64,000 nt of DNA from Amborella trichopoda (GCF_000471905.2 NW_006500340.1:3750974-3814973); one strand, 5' to 3'. Numbered from the stretch's first letter, positions 1-11,655 are shown. Program-made: numbers and translations. The notes: a model not told the origin generated them from the letters alone.

Positions 1-561
1 AAAAACACCTTGCTGGTATTAAAGAGAATGTTGCTGCTTGTAAAAACGTTTTTAAAGCTATTCAGGATAAGATTAGACAACTTATTAATTTTCAAAAAAA
101 AAAAAAAATTAATGAAAATGAGCTTTGTTCTACATAAATATCTATCTCCAAGTTCTTATAGTAGTGGTGATCCGAGTTGGAAGTATGGTTCTAACTCGAA
201 TCCGAATGATAAAAATTGTATTAAATGTAATTATAGAGGAAAAGATACTAATGGGGGCATTTACCGGTTTAAAAAACACCTTGTCGGTATTAAAGGGGAT
301 GTTGCCTTGTGTAAAAATGTTCTTGAGTTCAGGGAAGCACAAAAAGATACAAAATGGTAGAGCAGCCAAGACTCCTAGAACCTCATGCGCACATACTAGT
401 AAGAGGGAGGCAGATGAAGAGGAGGAAGACGCAAATTTAGAATAAACAGAGGAGGATGAGCATTATATTGAAGAGAGAGATGACTCTGATGATGTTGGCC
501 TCAATTCTGATGCATATGATAAAGTTGACCCTATTCTTTATGATGATGATAGTGATGACTG
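1..561 (+). pseudogene. hAT-type transposase relic: duplicated BED zinc-finger pieces and acidic tail
   Basis: Two overlapping relics of a plant hAT transposase N-terminus lie in tandem. Bases 3-110 encode the end of a BED finger (KKHLAGIKENVAACKNV style), and bases 145-345 encode a fuller copy with a C-x2-C pair (NCIKCNYRG), then the RFKKHL segment and a final Cys (ALCKN). The spacing C-x2-C...H...C is that of BED fingers, which bind DNA in hAT transposases. A strongly acidic stretch follows (about 410-560, EEEEDANLE, then DDS/DDD-rich codons), interrupted by stops. No catalytic hAT core or dimerisation domain is present between them, so this is an internally deleted, frameshifted remnant cut by the window edge. 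Confidence 0.6.
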
Positions 562-1947
562 AAGACTCTTGGTGTTGAATATTGATCGTTGACTGTTGTG
601 TTGAGTGTTGACTATTTTGTCTGTATATTTTTTGAATTTCTGTATATTTCTTGTTCTTATTTATAGTTTGTAGTTTCTAGTTCTACTATCTAACTTTTGT
701 GTGTAGAGTCTATAGTGTATCAGACTATCAGTGTATGCTTGTATGGTTTTACTGTTTTAGCATTGTATGAAAAATATAGATTATGGTCTCATGGATTATC
801 AAAATACTGGGATTATGGTCTTAGTTTTTTTTCTTTTTTTTCAACTGGGTTACCCAAGTTCTGGGCGCCCACCTGGACCCCCATGGCCGCTTGGGCGTCG
901 CCTAGGGCTTTTTGAAACACTAATGTGTGTGTGTGTGTGAGAGAGAGAGATGGCTCATGTCAAACACTTGGAGGCCCCGACTGAGGGTCATTTTTTATAT
1001 GGTTCATTCAACATCAATACTCTACAGGATCCGGTTCAGGGCCATTGATTGGTTGGCCCATGGCTCATCTGGCCACCTAGACAACCTTAGGGCTTAGTCC
1101 ACATCTGAATGGGGCGCCACCTACATCTACTCAGTTCGGATAGCTCCTAGTGTGCCTAAGAGGCCAGACAACAAATTTTTGTCATTGGCTAAATGATTGC
1201 TGTAGACCATGTATAACTTTCTTTATCTAAACATACCCCGCTAGGTGTTTCATAGTGTGCACGCAAACTTCTCCATCTAAAAAGGTTGTTTTGGGATCTA
1301 TTTGAAACAACTCTAAATCATAATATGCTACCAGTGCTATAGATGATCCAAATGAATGTGAATCCCGCTACTAGAAAATAAGTCCCCATATAATTTATAA
1401 CGCTATAATTTATAGCAATACCGTTTTGCTAATAATTTAACCTTTTAGTTTTTTATAGACCCCAATACACTGTTCTGTAGGACCTATTCTCAACCAAAGG
1501 TGCACCAAGACCATATTAGGATCTATATCATTGTTGTGCAATCATAGCCCTTAGAATTTTCTGAACAACTTCCAAATGAGCCATAATTGTTAGGAGTTAG
1601 AGTAGGAAGGAGTGGTGGAGGAAGTGGGAGCAAGGGATCGACCCATGGCTAAAGATCCCAACTTTGAAAGGTCAGGGAGCCTTGTTTAGCGGGTGGCCTA
1701 GGAGTGGAATGATGTATAACTCTAACAGTGAACTTAGATTTTTACCATAAAATACTTTCTCTATTTAAAAATGACTTTTGACTATATCGTTTTCATGTAT
1801 TTTTCAATTGTCATTCTAAAATCCTTGGATATACAAGCCTTAAAGTTTGAGTGATTACAATCTATGGTTCAGCTTTCCAACGCTCTCCAGATTTGGTTGT
1901 GTTCTCCTTATACAATCTATGCAAAGCTGTACAAAGTCATCATGCTA
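562..1947. other. intergenic, no gene seen
   Basis: AT-rich spacer with many stops in all frames. It holds a compound (TG)n(GA)n microsatellite at 924-950 and a short GC-rich patch at 860-910. No coding region or structured RNA was recognised. Confidence 0.6.
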
Positions 1948-2656
1948 AAAATATTACGGGAAAATTATACATATATCCGTTATATTTTACGTTATTACGA
2001 ATGTACTGAATAATTTCTGTTATTATATGTCTGTCCATTTTTTACCTTTCATAACACAAATTTAAAAAAAAGACGATTGTACCCTTTTCGAGTGTTGAAC
2101 AACCGAATTGAAGGGTTTTTAGGATAACTTTCTCAAATTTCGATTTTTGATTAACCGATAATTTTTGCTCTAAAATTTCCTTCTACTTAGCATAATGTTT
2201 TATTTTCGGACATCCGAAATTTTAAAAGCTTTCTAGAATTTCGCAGTCATATTTTCAGATGTCCAACATTCGAAACCATTTTTTGATGTTCAACATCTGA
2301 AAACATAACTATGAAACTCCATAAATTTGTAGTCACATTTTCGAATGTCCAACATCCAAAAATATTAAGATAGTTATAAAACATGTTAAAATCATTTTGA
2401 TAGTTTGGATCGAATTGTACCCCTTCAAATGCATATATATATATATATATATATATGATTTATGCATTCGTGTGCATTCTATTCAATTATGTGGGAAAAA
2501 ATATGCACACGAATGCTGAAAAGTACAATGAAATCATTAAGCAATGTGTTTTGTGTTTGACATTTCACAATTGTGATGGATCAATTGGTTAATAGTTTAA
2601 AATGGGTCACCTAACCTCCTTCCATTGAAACTAAGAGGGGAAATCATATAAACCGA

Positions 2657-2752
2657 GTGAATGTGAGCACCTATTCAAACCACTGAAAGTGAATGTGAGC
2701 AACCATTAAAACCCATTAAAGTGAATGTGAGCAACCATTCAAACCCATTCAA
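2657..2752. repeat. three tandem 32-bp units inside the Mutator-like element
   Basis: Units start gtgaatgtgagca at 2657, 2689 and 2721 and each runs into attcaaaccca-type sequence. A second short duplication (gaccaatacattgcaagggt) follows at about 2810-2870. Confidence 0.75.
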
Positions 2753-2945
2753 GTGAAGAAAGTAGAAAGACTTGACAAAATTCATTGAACAAATTGGGTG
2801 GATCAAATGACCAATACATTGCAAGGGTCAAAATGACCAATACATTACAAGGGTCAAAAGGCTATTACATTGGTCGATTTCTCTTGAGCTAATACTGTTT
2901 CTTTCGTGTGTTATATCTTCTGGGCTCTTCAATTGCAAGTTATAT

Positions 2946-3860
2946 GGATGGAATTAGGTCTTCTGCAGCCCGACTATTTTCACCCACTACATCATGTCCG
3001 GCCTCGTCAGGTACACCTTCGTCATTATATTCACGTTGTAAATTTTCCATCATGACTTCTATATATCCATATCTATAGGTACAAACTTAGACAATGTTTC
3101 AAATGCGTTGTTAACACGATTATAAACTTCAAGATACCACTTTTGTTTAAGTGTAAATGTCTCTGCTAACATGATTGTAGATGTCTGAACTGCACTAACC
3201 TGCTAAAACAAGATAATATATATAAATTATTTCATGGAACTAATAGCTAAGTACAAGACGAAAAGAATTTGTGGGTCAATATAAACATACCAACTGGTCC
3301 TCATAACCTCGAAGTCTCATTATATACTGTGATTCATGAACAGGAACCACATCTCCTTCTTCATGGTTATGAGGTTGTAATATATCTTTTGGTGAGTTAG
3401 CAACATTATATATTATAAGATGGAATACTAGGTTGTACCAGACCTTGTACTCCTCTGAGGGCAACCCATTGACAATATCTTCTTCAATATCAGGCATCAT
3501 GCGATCATGACGAGTCAACCAGTGTTGGATTTTGTTTGCATTCATAGTTCGTCAATCTCGTTATCCACCTTGTCTGCTAGACATCTTACCAATAGACAAG
3601 GGATTTCTTGGAATGCTTTGTTTAGCTCCAGATTGCCGGCGAACACGATCTGATATGTACAACTTGGCAATATCGTCAAATATGAGCGTCGTTATGCATA
3701 TTGCAGTTTCAAATGCCTATCGCCTATCATCTGAAATGACCTCATCAGGATTGAAATACGAATTCCATATTACCTGTTATATGATATGCAATCAATCAAA
3801 AAAAAAATTACAAATACTTAAATACATTGAAACTAATCCATATCAAAGTACACACTAACC
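2946..3860 (-). pseudogene. decayed plant mobile domain (PMD) gene carried by the Mutator-like element
   Basis: Reading the minus strand from about 3860 downward, a frame broken by stops encodes ISDDRR..AFETAICITTL, then a segment with DRVRRQSGAKQSIP, then NKIQHWLTRHDRMMPD and LPSEEYKVWYNLVF. The order DRVxRQ(F)GxxQxIP, a W..RH(D/E)H-like block and a xYxxWY block is the layout I know from the plant mobile domain family (PMD, as in MAIN/MAIL1 and in PMD-carrying Mutator and gypsy elements). An intron-like gap at 3200-3290 separates this from a further piece (about 3199-2946) reading AETFTLKQKWYLEVYNRV. In-frame stops at the tag and taa codons before the RH block make it a pseudogene. The family call is by motif memory, without a search. 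Confidence 0.5.
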
Positions 3861-4097
3861 TCATTAAGTTGGAGGTTATCCATTTCTTGTCTAATTGGAG
3901 GCATCAGGTTGTCCATTTACCTGCATAAGAGTGGTTGAACCACTAAAATGTCTTCGCTTGAGTATCGAGACATCAATAACTCATAATGCATTTGCATAAA
4001 AAATCAATGAAACAATGGTAAGTCACAAATCGAATAAGCTCTCAAATAAATCTATTCATAAATTATTCTATCCAAAATATAATTCACATAAATCACA

Positions 4098-4446
4098 TAA
4101 AATGTTCAAAGTAAATATGTACTTTAATCATAACTCTAGTCACGAATTACTTTGCAAAATCTAGTCATTGTTACTTGAATCATAAATCATAAATCATAAA
4201 TCATAAATCAAATAAATCTACTCACGAATTACTTTGCAAAATGTTCAAAGTAAATATGTACTTGAATCATAAATCAAATGTTCAAAGTAAATATGCACTT
4301 GAAGCATAATCTAGTCACGAATGACTTTGCAAAATCTAGTCATTGTTAGTTGAATCATAAATCATAAATCATAATTCAAATATATCTATTCACGAATTAC
4401 TTTGCAAAATGTTCAAAGTAAATATGTACTTGAATCATAAATCACA
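4098..4446. repeat. higher-order tandem repeat inside the Mutator-like element
   Basis: Alternating blocks recur: cacgaattactttgcaaaat, gttcaaagtaaatatgtact, tgaatcataaatcataaatc. The blocks return three to four times with swaps in order, and the 7-bp word aaatcat is itself reiterated (4188-4210). No coding potential. Confidence 0.75.
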
Positions 4447-5523
4447 TACAAATTTTCATTGTAAGCTACTCAATCTATCAACAACAAAAATCATCCCTTA
4501 ACTAAGATATCACTAAATCTAACACAAATCTGTACTTAAAACTATCTAAGAGTATAAACCCCCAAATTTTAAAAATTTAAAGTTCTACAGAGACCAGAAA
4601 ATATCAAGTTCTCAAAACCCCCAAATTTTAAAAATCTTATACAATCAAAATGGAGCCACAAATTAATTGAAACTAAATCAATTTCACAAGATAGAACTAA
4701 TATGCTTGAGTATAAACCCTAAATAAAAATCAGGTGGCAATCTAAATCTCTAAAATCGACCCACATACCTTCACTCTGTGAAATGCCTTCAAAATCCGAG
4801 AAATGCTGTCAAAGACGCGTACTATTGAAAATCCGAGAAATCTGTGAACTAGTTACTTTTATTTAGCACTGAGAGAGCAAATACGCGCACTCACAGAGCA
4901 AAGACAGAGAAGCACAGAGCAAAACACAGAAAACAGAGAAGTTTAAGTGGTAAAACGCTATCGAGCTCATTTTCTGATGTTGATGTGTTGAACATCCGAA
5001 AATAAGAATGTGAACGTTAAACTTTCGAGCTATTTTCGGATGTTGAACATCTGAAAAACCCTTCAATTTGGTTGTTCAACACCCAAAAAAAGGTAAAATC
5101 ATCTTTTTAAAAATATTGTGTTATAAAAGGTAAAAAACGGACATACATATAATAACGAAAACTATTTAATACATCCGTAATAACGCAAAGTATAATGGAT
5201 ATGTACGTAATTTTCCCAAAATATTATTGTCCTTTTAGAATTATATGAAATCATTCTCCCATATGTGGCTATTGTTGATTCTGCTCTCATGTTGCCCTTT
5301 TTCTTCCCACCACCTCCCTCTCTTATGTACTGCGTTGGTAATCTATCCTAGCATTTGAGAAGAGCTCTATATCTGTGACTTGTAGAAAACCAAAGCAAAA
5401 GACCTGCATATTAGTAGGAGATGGCACTTGATTCCACATGTGATTTATTCATATGTATTTCAGTGCTATTACAATACTAACTATTCCCAAATTAACAAGT
5501 AAAAAAACATCTAAATTAACTTT

Positions 5524-6131
5524 TCACAAATAAGGTGGGCATAAATTTGACGGGTGAGATGATAAGAAAGAAATGCATGGAAGTGAATTCTGGTATCTCA
5601 CAAAAGTTGTTTCAGTGGCAGAATAGTCATCGAAAAAATCCACCCTAATGTAAATGGCTAAATTGCAGAATCATCATCGTCATCATTTTAGCTTTTTTTC
5701 AAATTAACTGGGGGGCTAAATTGCAAAATATTAAGATAAATATCACACAGACTTAAAAGGTAAGGAAAGACAGATACCTTTCTGCAAGTAGTGTTTCGCA
5801 TGGCCTTCAAAGAATGAATGAGAATAAGATTGTTTCTTGATAAAGCTCATAGAATGCAAGTCATGACCAAAACAATTTGGTTGTACTCCCTTGAAGTTTT
5901 GATGTACTTGCACCTACAGCAATGAAACAAAATGAAACAAAGTTAACTAACAAAAAGAAAAACAATTTATCCGGAAAAGCAAAAGCTAAAATGCCAAAGA
6001 TCATTCTATCAACCCATCCATTCAAGAAATAAACCTTGAAGAGTGAACACCAAACTTACAGCACAGTAACTATATGATTTTTTCTTTTTTCATTTTTTTT
6101 TTTTTGGGCGGGTAGGGGTGGGGAGAGTTGG

Positions 6132-6171
<40 letters not shown>

Positions 6172-6401
6172 CCTTGTCATTGGAGGTCTGATCCAGAATA
6201 GTGATCCTCACCTTCCAAGAAAGTAATACTGGCTCTGAGTAGAAAAAGCCACTCACAAGCACCAGATTGATGCATTTACTATAATTACCCTAAAATTGTT
6301 CGTGCCAATCAGTCTTCCTGTGATTGAATACAATATCTTTCCTAATATTTTGCTTTTAAGATTGGTAAATGTTGTTTTTGCACCTGGAAGCAAGAGTGCA
6401 T
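5524..6401 (-). CDS. candidate four-exon small gene or gene fragment, function unknown
   Basis: Four minus-strand segments with GT-AG borders join in one open phase: 6401-6384 (ATG at 6401), 6289-6173, 5913-5778 and 5657-5524 (TGA at 5524-5526). The result is 405 nt, 134 residues. Acceptors are acaattttag, attgctgtag and ctgcaatttag; donors are gtgcaa, gtaatc and gtatct. The product has no signal peptide. A segment reading FFYSEPVLLSWKVRITILDQ followed later by AIYIRVDFFDD loosely resembles the middle and end of MATH/TRAF domains, but this is weak. The first exon starts only about 100 bases after the PPR stop codon. The segments could instead be spliced 3'-UTR exons of the PPR gene, or chance; the middle exon's donor runs straight into a (TC)n microsatellite, as in PPR intron 1. 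Confidence 0.3.
6134..6168. repeat. (GA)n microsatellite
   Basis: About 17 GA units, read as gtaa(TC)n on the minus strand directly behind a candidate splice donor at 6172. Confidence 0.95.
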
Positions 6402-6499
6402 GTCTAAGATCTCGAAATCACCAGGCGACGAAGGTTTGCCTGTTGTGCTTTCCAGTTAAGAGTAAGGGTGAGTAATCACATTAAGAACAAACTAATCTC

Positions 6500-9400
6500 C
6501 TACTTTTCCCCATATAATGTCATTTTCTTGCATCGCCTCAAGCCATTCAATCTTCTCAAAGCACGAACCAACCTCTCATGCACTCCAAGATTCATGTTTT
6601 CATGAGAAATAAGACCCCTTTCCCGTATATCCATCAAAAGCAACTCCCCTTTAGACTGATCAATTCCCTTAAGAAGAGCTTCTATAAGCACAGTGTATGT
6701 GGTAATATTGGGCCATAGGCCTTTCCTCTTCATCTCTTCATATAATTCAAATGCAACAGCTATACAGCCATTGTTACATAGTCCAGTGATTACAACATTA
6801 TAAGTCACAACATCAAGATTCATGCCACATTGTTCTATAACATCACATAGGCTTAGAGCCTCAGCAAGCTTGCCTTCTTTGCAGTGTGCATTAATGAGAG
6901 TGGTAAAAGTGGCAATGGTGGGAACCAACCCCATCTGAAGCATGTTATCAAAGAGCAACATGGCTTCTTCGAGCTTTTGGCTCTTGCAAAGGCCCCGCAC
7001 TATGGCACTCTCAGAAACATCACGTGGGACTAAGCCTAGTTTCTCCATCTCTTCTTTAAGCCTAAATGCCCCCTGGATATCACCCTCTCTACACTTCCCA
7101 TTGATTAAAGTTATATAAGATCTATGGTTGGGAAGAACCTCTCCCTTTAACATGGCATGCAGAAGCTTACAAGATTCTTGGAACTCCCCTTTTCTATTTA
7201 GACCCTCAAGGACAGTAGTAAAAGTACCCGAATCAGGAAGAACCCCTAAATTATTCATAACTGTGACAAGCTTAAAAACATTCTTCATATCACACTTGTC
7301 ACTGAATTTCTTTATAAGAATGTTGAATATTGAGTGATCGGGATTCACATTTCCTCGAATCATTTTTTCCAACAATTTTAACCCAATATCTGCCATGCCA
7401 GTGTCAGAGAGACTAAGAGTGAGGGCATTATAAGTTAATATATCAGGTGCAAAACCACTCTCAACCATTTCTTTGTACAAATACAAGGATTTTGATACTA
7501 GACCTCTCTTAGCATACGCGTGCATAAGAATGTTATAAGTTACTCTATTGGGATACAAACCCGTTTGCAAAATAGCCGAGAAGAGTTTATCTGCCCTTTG
7601 CAGTTTGCCAGCTCGAGAGAATCCATCGATCATTACATTGAAAGAAACAATATCAAGGACACCATTGGCCCTCATCTCTTTATGAAGATAACAAGCACAC
7701 TTAAGTTGGCTTTCTTTAATCAATCCATCAATTAAACAAGTGTAAGTTACACAATTGGGAACAAAACCCCTATCCTTCATAGATAAAAACAACATAAATG
7801 CAGGAACTAATTTGCCTTCCTTACAAAAACCATTAATAAGAATGGTGTACGTGTATGTATCTGGATATATATTATTTTGAACCATGTCGTTACAAAATTT
7901 AACTGCTTCCTCCAACTTCCCAGCCTTACAAATTCCATGTAATAACGTATTATACACTTTAGTATCTAGAACCAAAGGCATCGTGTGTAATTTGTCCATA
8001 AACCCATAAGCCTCATCCAAATTCCCACTTTTACATAGTCCTTTAAGGAGACTAGTGTATGTGAAAACACCTGGAACATGACCTATTTTTACAACATCGT
8101 CAAAGATCGCAAATGCACCGAGCACATCACCTCTATTGCAATAACCATCTATTATACAATCAAAAGTAACAAGACCTGGAGACGGGCCAATCCTACCCAT
8201 ATGAGCAACAAACCCCTCAGCCTCTTGTAACATCCCACCCTTACAAAGTGCAGCAACCAACATATTACAAGTTATCAAATCCAAATTCATGCCTCTCTTC
8301 TTTATATGAAGATATAGTTTTAAGGCTTCTAATACTTTACCAAGTTTACAATATGAGTGAATTAAAGTTGCATAAATAATACTATTGGGGGAAAGTCCTC
8401 CTTTTTGCATCTTACATAGGATCGCCTTCGCATATTTGACCCTCCCCAATTTGCAAGATCCATTTATAAGTGAAGAATACGTTACAATATCTGGCACAAT
8501 TCCAGACCCTTGCATTTTATCAAGAATGTGTAAAGCTTCATGAAACTGGCCGCTCTTGCAATATCCATCAATCAAAATGGTGTATATAATACACCCAGCA
8601 TTTAATCCCTTTTGTTTCATTATATCCAAAAGATTAGAGGCCTCATTGAGCTTGCCAGCCTTACAAAACCCATTCATAAGGGCACCATAGCTAACCTCAC
8701 TCAACTCAATCTCTAAGGCCTCCATTTTATCTAAAAGCCTCAAAGCTCTCTGAAAATCCCCTTTCCGGCAATGCCCATCAATCAATGTGTTATAAGTAAT
8801 ACCATTCGGCACAAGATCATGAGCCAACATTTCATCCAAAACCTTCATGGCCAGAGCAGTTTTACCCTCTTTACACAATCCATTGGCCAAACTATTATAA
8901 CTGACTTCATTTGGTTTCATCCCCCTCTTCTTCATCCTCTTAAGAAGCAAATAAGCATCAGAGGAATTATTCTTTTTACACAAACTATTAATAAACATGT
9001 TATATGTACATACATCAGACTTAATACCTTTCAATCCCATTACTTCAAGAAGCTTAAACGCATCCTTGAACCTCTCCTTTTTAATATACTTATCAATCAA
9101 AGTATTGTAAGTAACTGATGTTGGCGTATAACCAATTTCCTCCATTTTCTTAATAAATTTCCCTGCCTTGTCAATCTTCCCCTCTATGCAAAGGGCATTG
9201 AGAAGAATATTGAATGTTCCCACATTAGGACAAATTCCACAAGTCAAAATCTCCTCAAAAAACAACCAAACCAAAGAAATCTTGTTTTTCTTTTTCATTA
9301 TCAAAGAAAGAATAGCATTGCAAGAATAAATTGAGGGACTGAACCCCCTAAGTTTCATCAACCGAAATGTTTCAAAGGCACTTCCAAGCAAACCATCATT

Positions 9401-10267
9401 GATATATACTCGAATCAAGAGGTCAAAGGTCGATGGGTTAGAATTACACTTTGTATAAGCATGCATAAGGTCATCGAAGAGGAGTTTAGGCCCAAGTCCT
9501 AACTTTGTCAGGTTTCTTAGTAATTCTTTGGCTTCATCATACATTTTGGCCTTAACCAATATGTGGGTTGTGATTGAAAGGTACTGAGTCATGTGTTTAA
9601 AGTTGGGTTGTTTGCTGAGATAATTAAGGAACCTTAGAGCCAGCCTTCCATGGACGGTTCTGAGAGATGAGAGTTTGTAGTTCATGTGGTTCAGGGATTC
9701 CCATCTGTCTATTGTCAGTACGGCGTAAATGCTGTTCTCTATGTCTTGTTGCTCTGTTAAAAACAAATAAAATAAAATAAACTTTTGTGTAGGACCAGCA
9801 CAGTTCTAGATTGAGAATCCATGGAAAAACCAACAGCTAAATATAAAAAACCCAAAAACAAAATATAAAAAACCCAAAAAGAAGAAGAAAGGGTTTTAAG
9901 AGAGAGAGAGAGAGAGAGATGATTTTGGGTTCATGGTAAGAGAGGTGGAGATTTTGCTCTCCATGTTTTGGTCCAATTTAAAGGAAGTATTTTGAGCATT
10001 TCAAAATAGCTTTAGAGTGAGAACTCATGAGAAGAAACCAAAACAGGAAAAGGAGAGTGGGGGAGTGCGGAGTTGGGAATGGAGGCACTCCTGGTATCAG
10101 GGTTCACTATAGAGAGAGAAAATAATACGTTTGCTCACGAACATGCCATTTCTCAAGGGTTTTGAGAGAAAAGGCGGTGGTTTTCGGAATGATGACATGC
10201 TTGCTCCAATGGTTTTTGCCCATAGATAGAGAGATTTAGACATGAAGACACAGCTATAGTCATGGTT

Positions 10268-10313
<46 letters not shown>

Positions 10314-10537
10314 CCTGTTGCAGTGGAAGAGTTTGTTAATTTATTCTTCTTTTTCTTGTGGTTCTCTTGTAAAGATTGCCCATTAGATGAGGAGGAGAAG
10401 AGAGAAGCTATGTAAAGTTTATGGTGAGAGAAGAATAAGGTTTTGGAGTGCAGTGGTAACAGTCTTTTTCTTGATGAATGCAAGACACTGGAATTCATCC
10501 TTTCATGCAACGCCCCTCCTACATGCTCTTCCCGCAT
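6500..10537 (-). CDS. P-class pentatricopeptide repeat protein, At5g55840-like
   Basis: Exon 1 is 10537-10315 and exon 2 is 9753-6500; joining them across a 561-bp intron (ACAG|gtaatc...tttttaacag|AG) gives 1158 residues in frame. The apparent start at 9766 in exon 2 is intronic and lacks ATG. A second in-frame ATG at 10498 (MNSSVLHSSRKRLLPLHS) would give 1145 residues; either way the N-terminus is rich in Ser, Arg and His with few acids, fitting an organelle, probably mitochondrial, transit peptide. The body is about 26-28 consecutive 35-residue PPR motifs of the TYNxLIxGxCKxGxxxxA type with no E, DYW or PPR-linked extra domain, so P-class. Such proteins bind organelle RNA base by base and stabilise, cleave or help translate transcripts. 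The segment IDRWESLNHM and overall length match the Arabidopsis At5g55840 type as I remember it. No breaks were seen. The RNA target is unknown. Confidence 0.93.
10271..10310. repeat. (GA)n microsatellite at the PPR intron donor
   Basis: About 20 GA units. On the minus strand the intron begins gtaa at 10314 and passes at once into (TC)20. Similar shorter runs are at 9901-9920 in the same intron and through 10546-10720. Confidence 0.95.
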
Positions 10538-10545
10538 AAAACCTC

Positions 10546-10720
10546 CGTTTAGAGAGAGAGAGAAATAGAGATTTGCAAAACTTGGGTCATAAAGCCTCCG
10601 TTTTAGAGAGAGAGATAAATGGAGATTTGCAGAACTTTGGTCATATACTAGAGTTTTAGAGAGAGGGAGAAATAGAGATTTGCCGAATATAGGTCATATA
10701 CTAGAGAGAGAAAGTTGAAG
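10546..10720. repeat. degenerate tandem repeat upstream of the PPR gene
   Basis: About three units of 60 bases, each with gttttagagagagagagaaat, gatttgcagaac and ggtcatatac blocks. It sits in the presumed promoter or 5' UTR of the minus-strand PPR gene. Confidence 0.7.
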
Positions 10721-11039
10721 AACTTGTGTCACGTATTTCTCTACGGGCTCACGCGTATCATTGTTCGCAAAATCTCCCGATACAACCGCTACCCGCATTA
10801 GTGTTAATGCGGCGGGTTCTCGTTTTGTGCGGTTAGTGTGATCAATACGTATTTTAAAAAAAAATTAAAAATTAAAAATTTTGATTTGTAATATATTTTA
10901 AAATATTTTTTATGATAAAAATTAAAAAAAAAAATTTATCATTAATACTCATTTTTATATTTTGAAAAATATTTATATGCTTGATGTACAACATAGAAGT
11001 TCTATCATCCCCTTACCATCCAGCTCTCCAATTTTAATT
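10721..11039. other. intergenic, no gene seen
   Basis: A short GC-rich tract (10740-10840, with cgggttctcg) passes into very A/T-rich sequence. No reading frame or RNA gene recognised. It lies between the PPR gene and an inverted-repeat element and may hold the PPR promoter. Confidence 0.5.
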
Positions 11040-11470
11040 AAGAGAACCACTTACGTTTAATCTTAGATCCGATGTCTCAAAGTGTTTTATTTTTAGTTTT
11101 TTTATACAAATTGTATGAATATGAATTTTGGTACATGTCATCCTATCATTGAGGCGCACCCATAAAAAATATTAAAAATAATTTTTCGATAAAATATAAT
11201 AACCAAAATACCTTTGATATATCTAAGGGTATTTTGATAGTTTTATTTTATTGAAAATATTTTTTTTTATGTTTTTCACTAGTACAAGTTTAATAGAAGA
11301 ATAGACATCCTGAGTTTGGTGTCAAAATAGTTTATAGAAAAAAATTAAAAATAAAGTAGTGTAGAGAAGTGATATTACGATTGGGGGAATCTAAACGCTC
11401 CATTCAGAATGGAGGGTTGGATAAAGGGGGAATAGAACTTCTATCCCGTAGGGAAAGCATAGAAAGCTTG
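11040..11470. mobile_element. AT-rich inverted-repeat element, family B copy 1
   Basis: The ends are inverted: ttttatttttagttttttta near 11085 matches the reverse of aaaaattaaaaataaagtag near 11345, and gaattttggtacatgtcat mirrors gagtttggtgtcaaaat. The centre holds ccaaaatacctttgatat with its mirror gggtattttgatag. The same sequence returns at 25440-25880 and 51885-52250. No coding capacity, so a non-autonomous element; superfamily not determined. Confidence 0.65.
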
Positions 11471-11655
11471 TCTTTTATAATTTCCCATCTTTTAATAAAA
11501 AAAATTACCTTTTGAAAAATATAAAATGAGTGAAAATCTATTTTTTTATTAATTTTCAACTTTATTTTAGTATATTTTGTTTTACTCAATTTTTATATGG
11601 TTTTCATATTTTAATAATTTTTAAACTTTTTTGACTTCCCAAGACTTGCCCGATG

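Larger units (their letters stand above)
1957..5217 (-). mobile_element. Mutator-like element with long terminal inverted repeats and 9-bp TSD
   Basis: The ends are inverted copies of each other for well over 150 bases: from about 1958 inward (starting gggaaaatta) and from 5217 inward on the other strand, both running through a tract matching tatccgttata, then cgttattacg, then gttgaacaacc and gaagggttttt. Subterminal motifs such as tccaacatccgaaa recur at 2200-2360 and 4980-5055. The flanks carry a perfect 9-bp direct repeat aaaatatta (1948-1956 and 5218-5226). Long TIRs with 9-bp duplications are the mark of the Mutator superfamily. No MuDR-type (MURA) transposase is visible inside; the only coding trace is a decayed PMD domain. 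One extra base (c at 1957) lies between the duplication and the left TIR. Confidence 0.8.

Noticed and set aside
844..910. GC-rich patch possibly a gene end
   Set aside because: Only about 60 bases, frame closes quickly and no motif is seen.
7128..9118. Plus-strand frames of 69-115 codons opposite the PPR gene
   Set aside because: Shadows of the PPR coding strand.
9754..9766. Start of the PPR reading frame at 9766
   Set aside because: It is TTG within the polypyrimidine end of an intron (tttttaacag); a proper upstream exon joins in frame at 9753.
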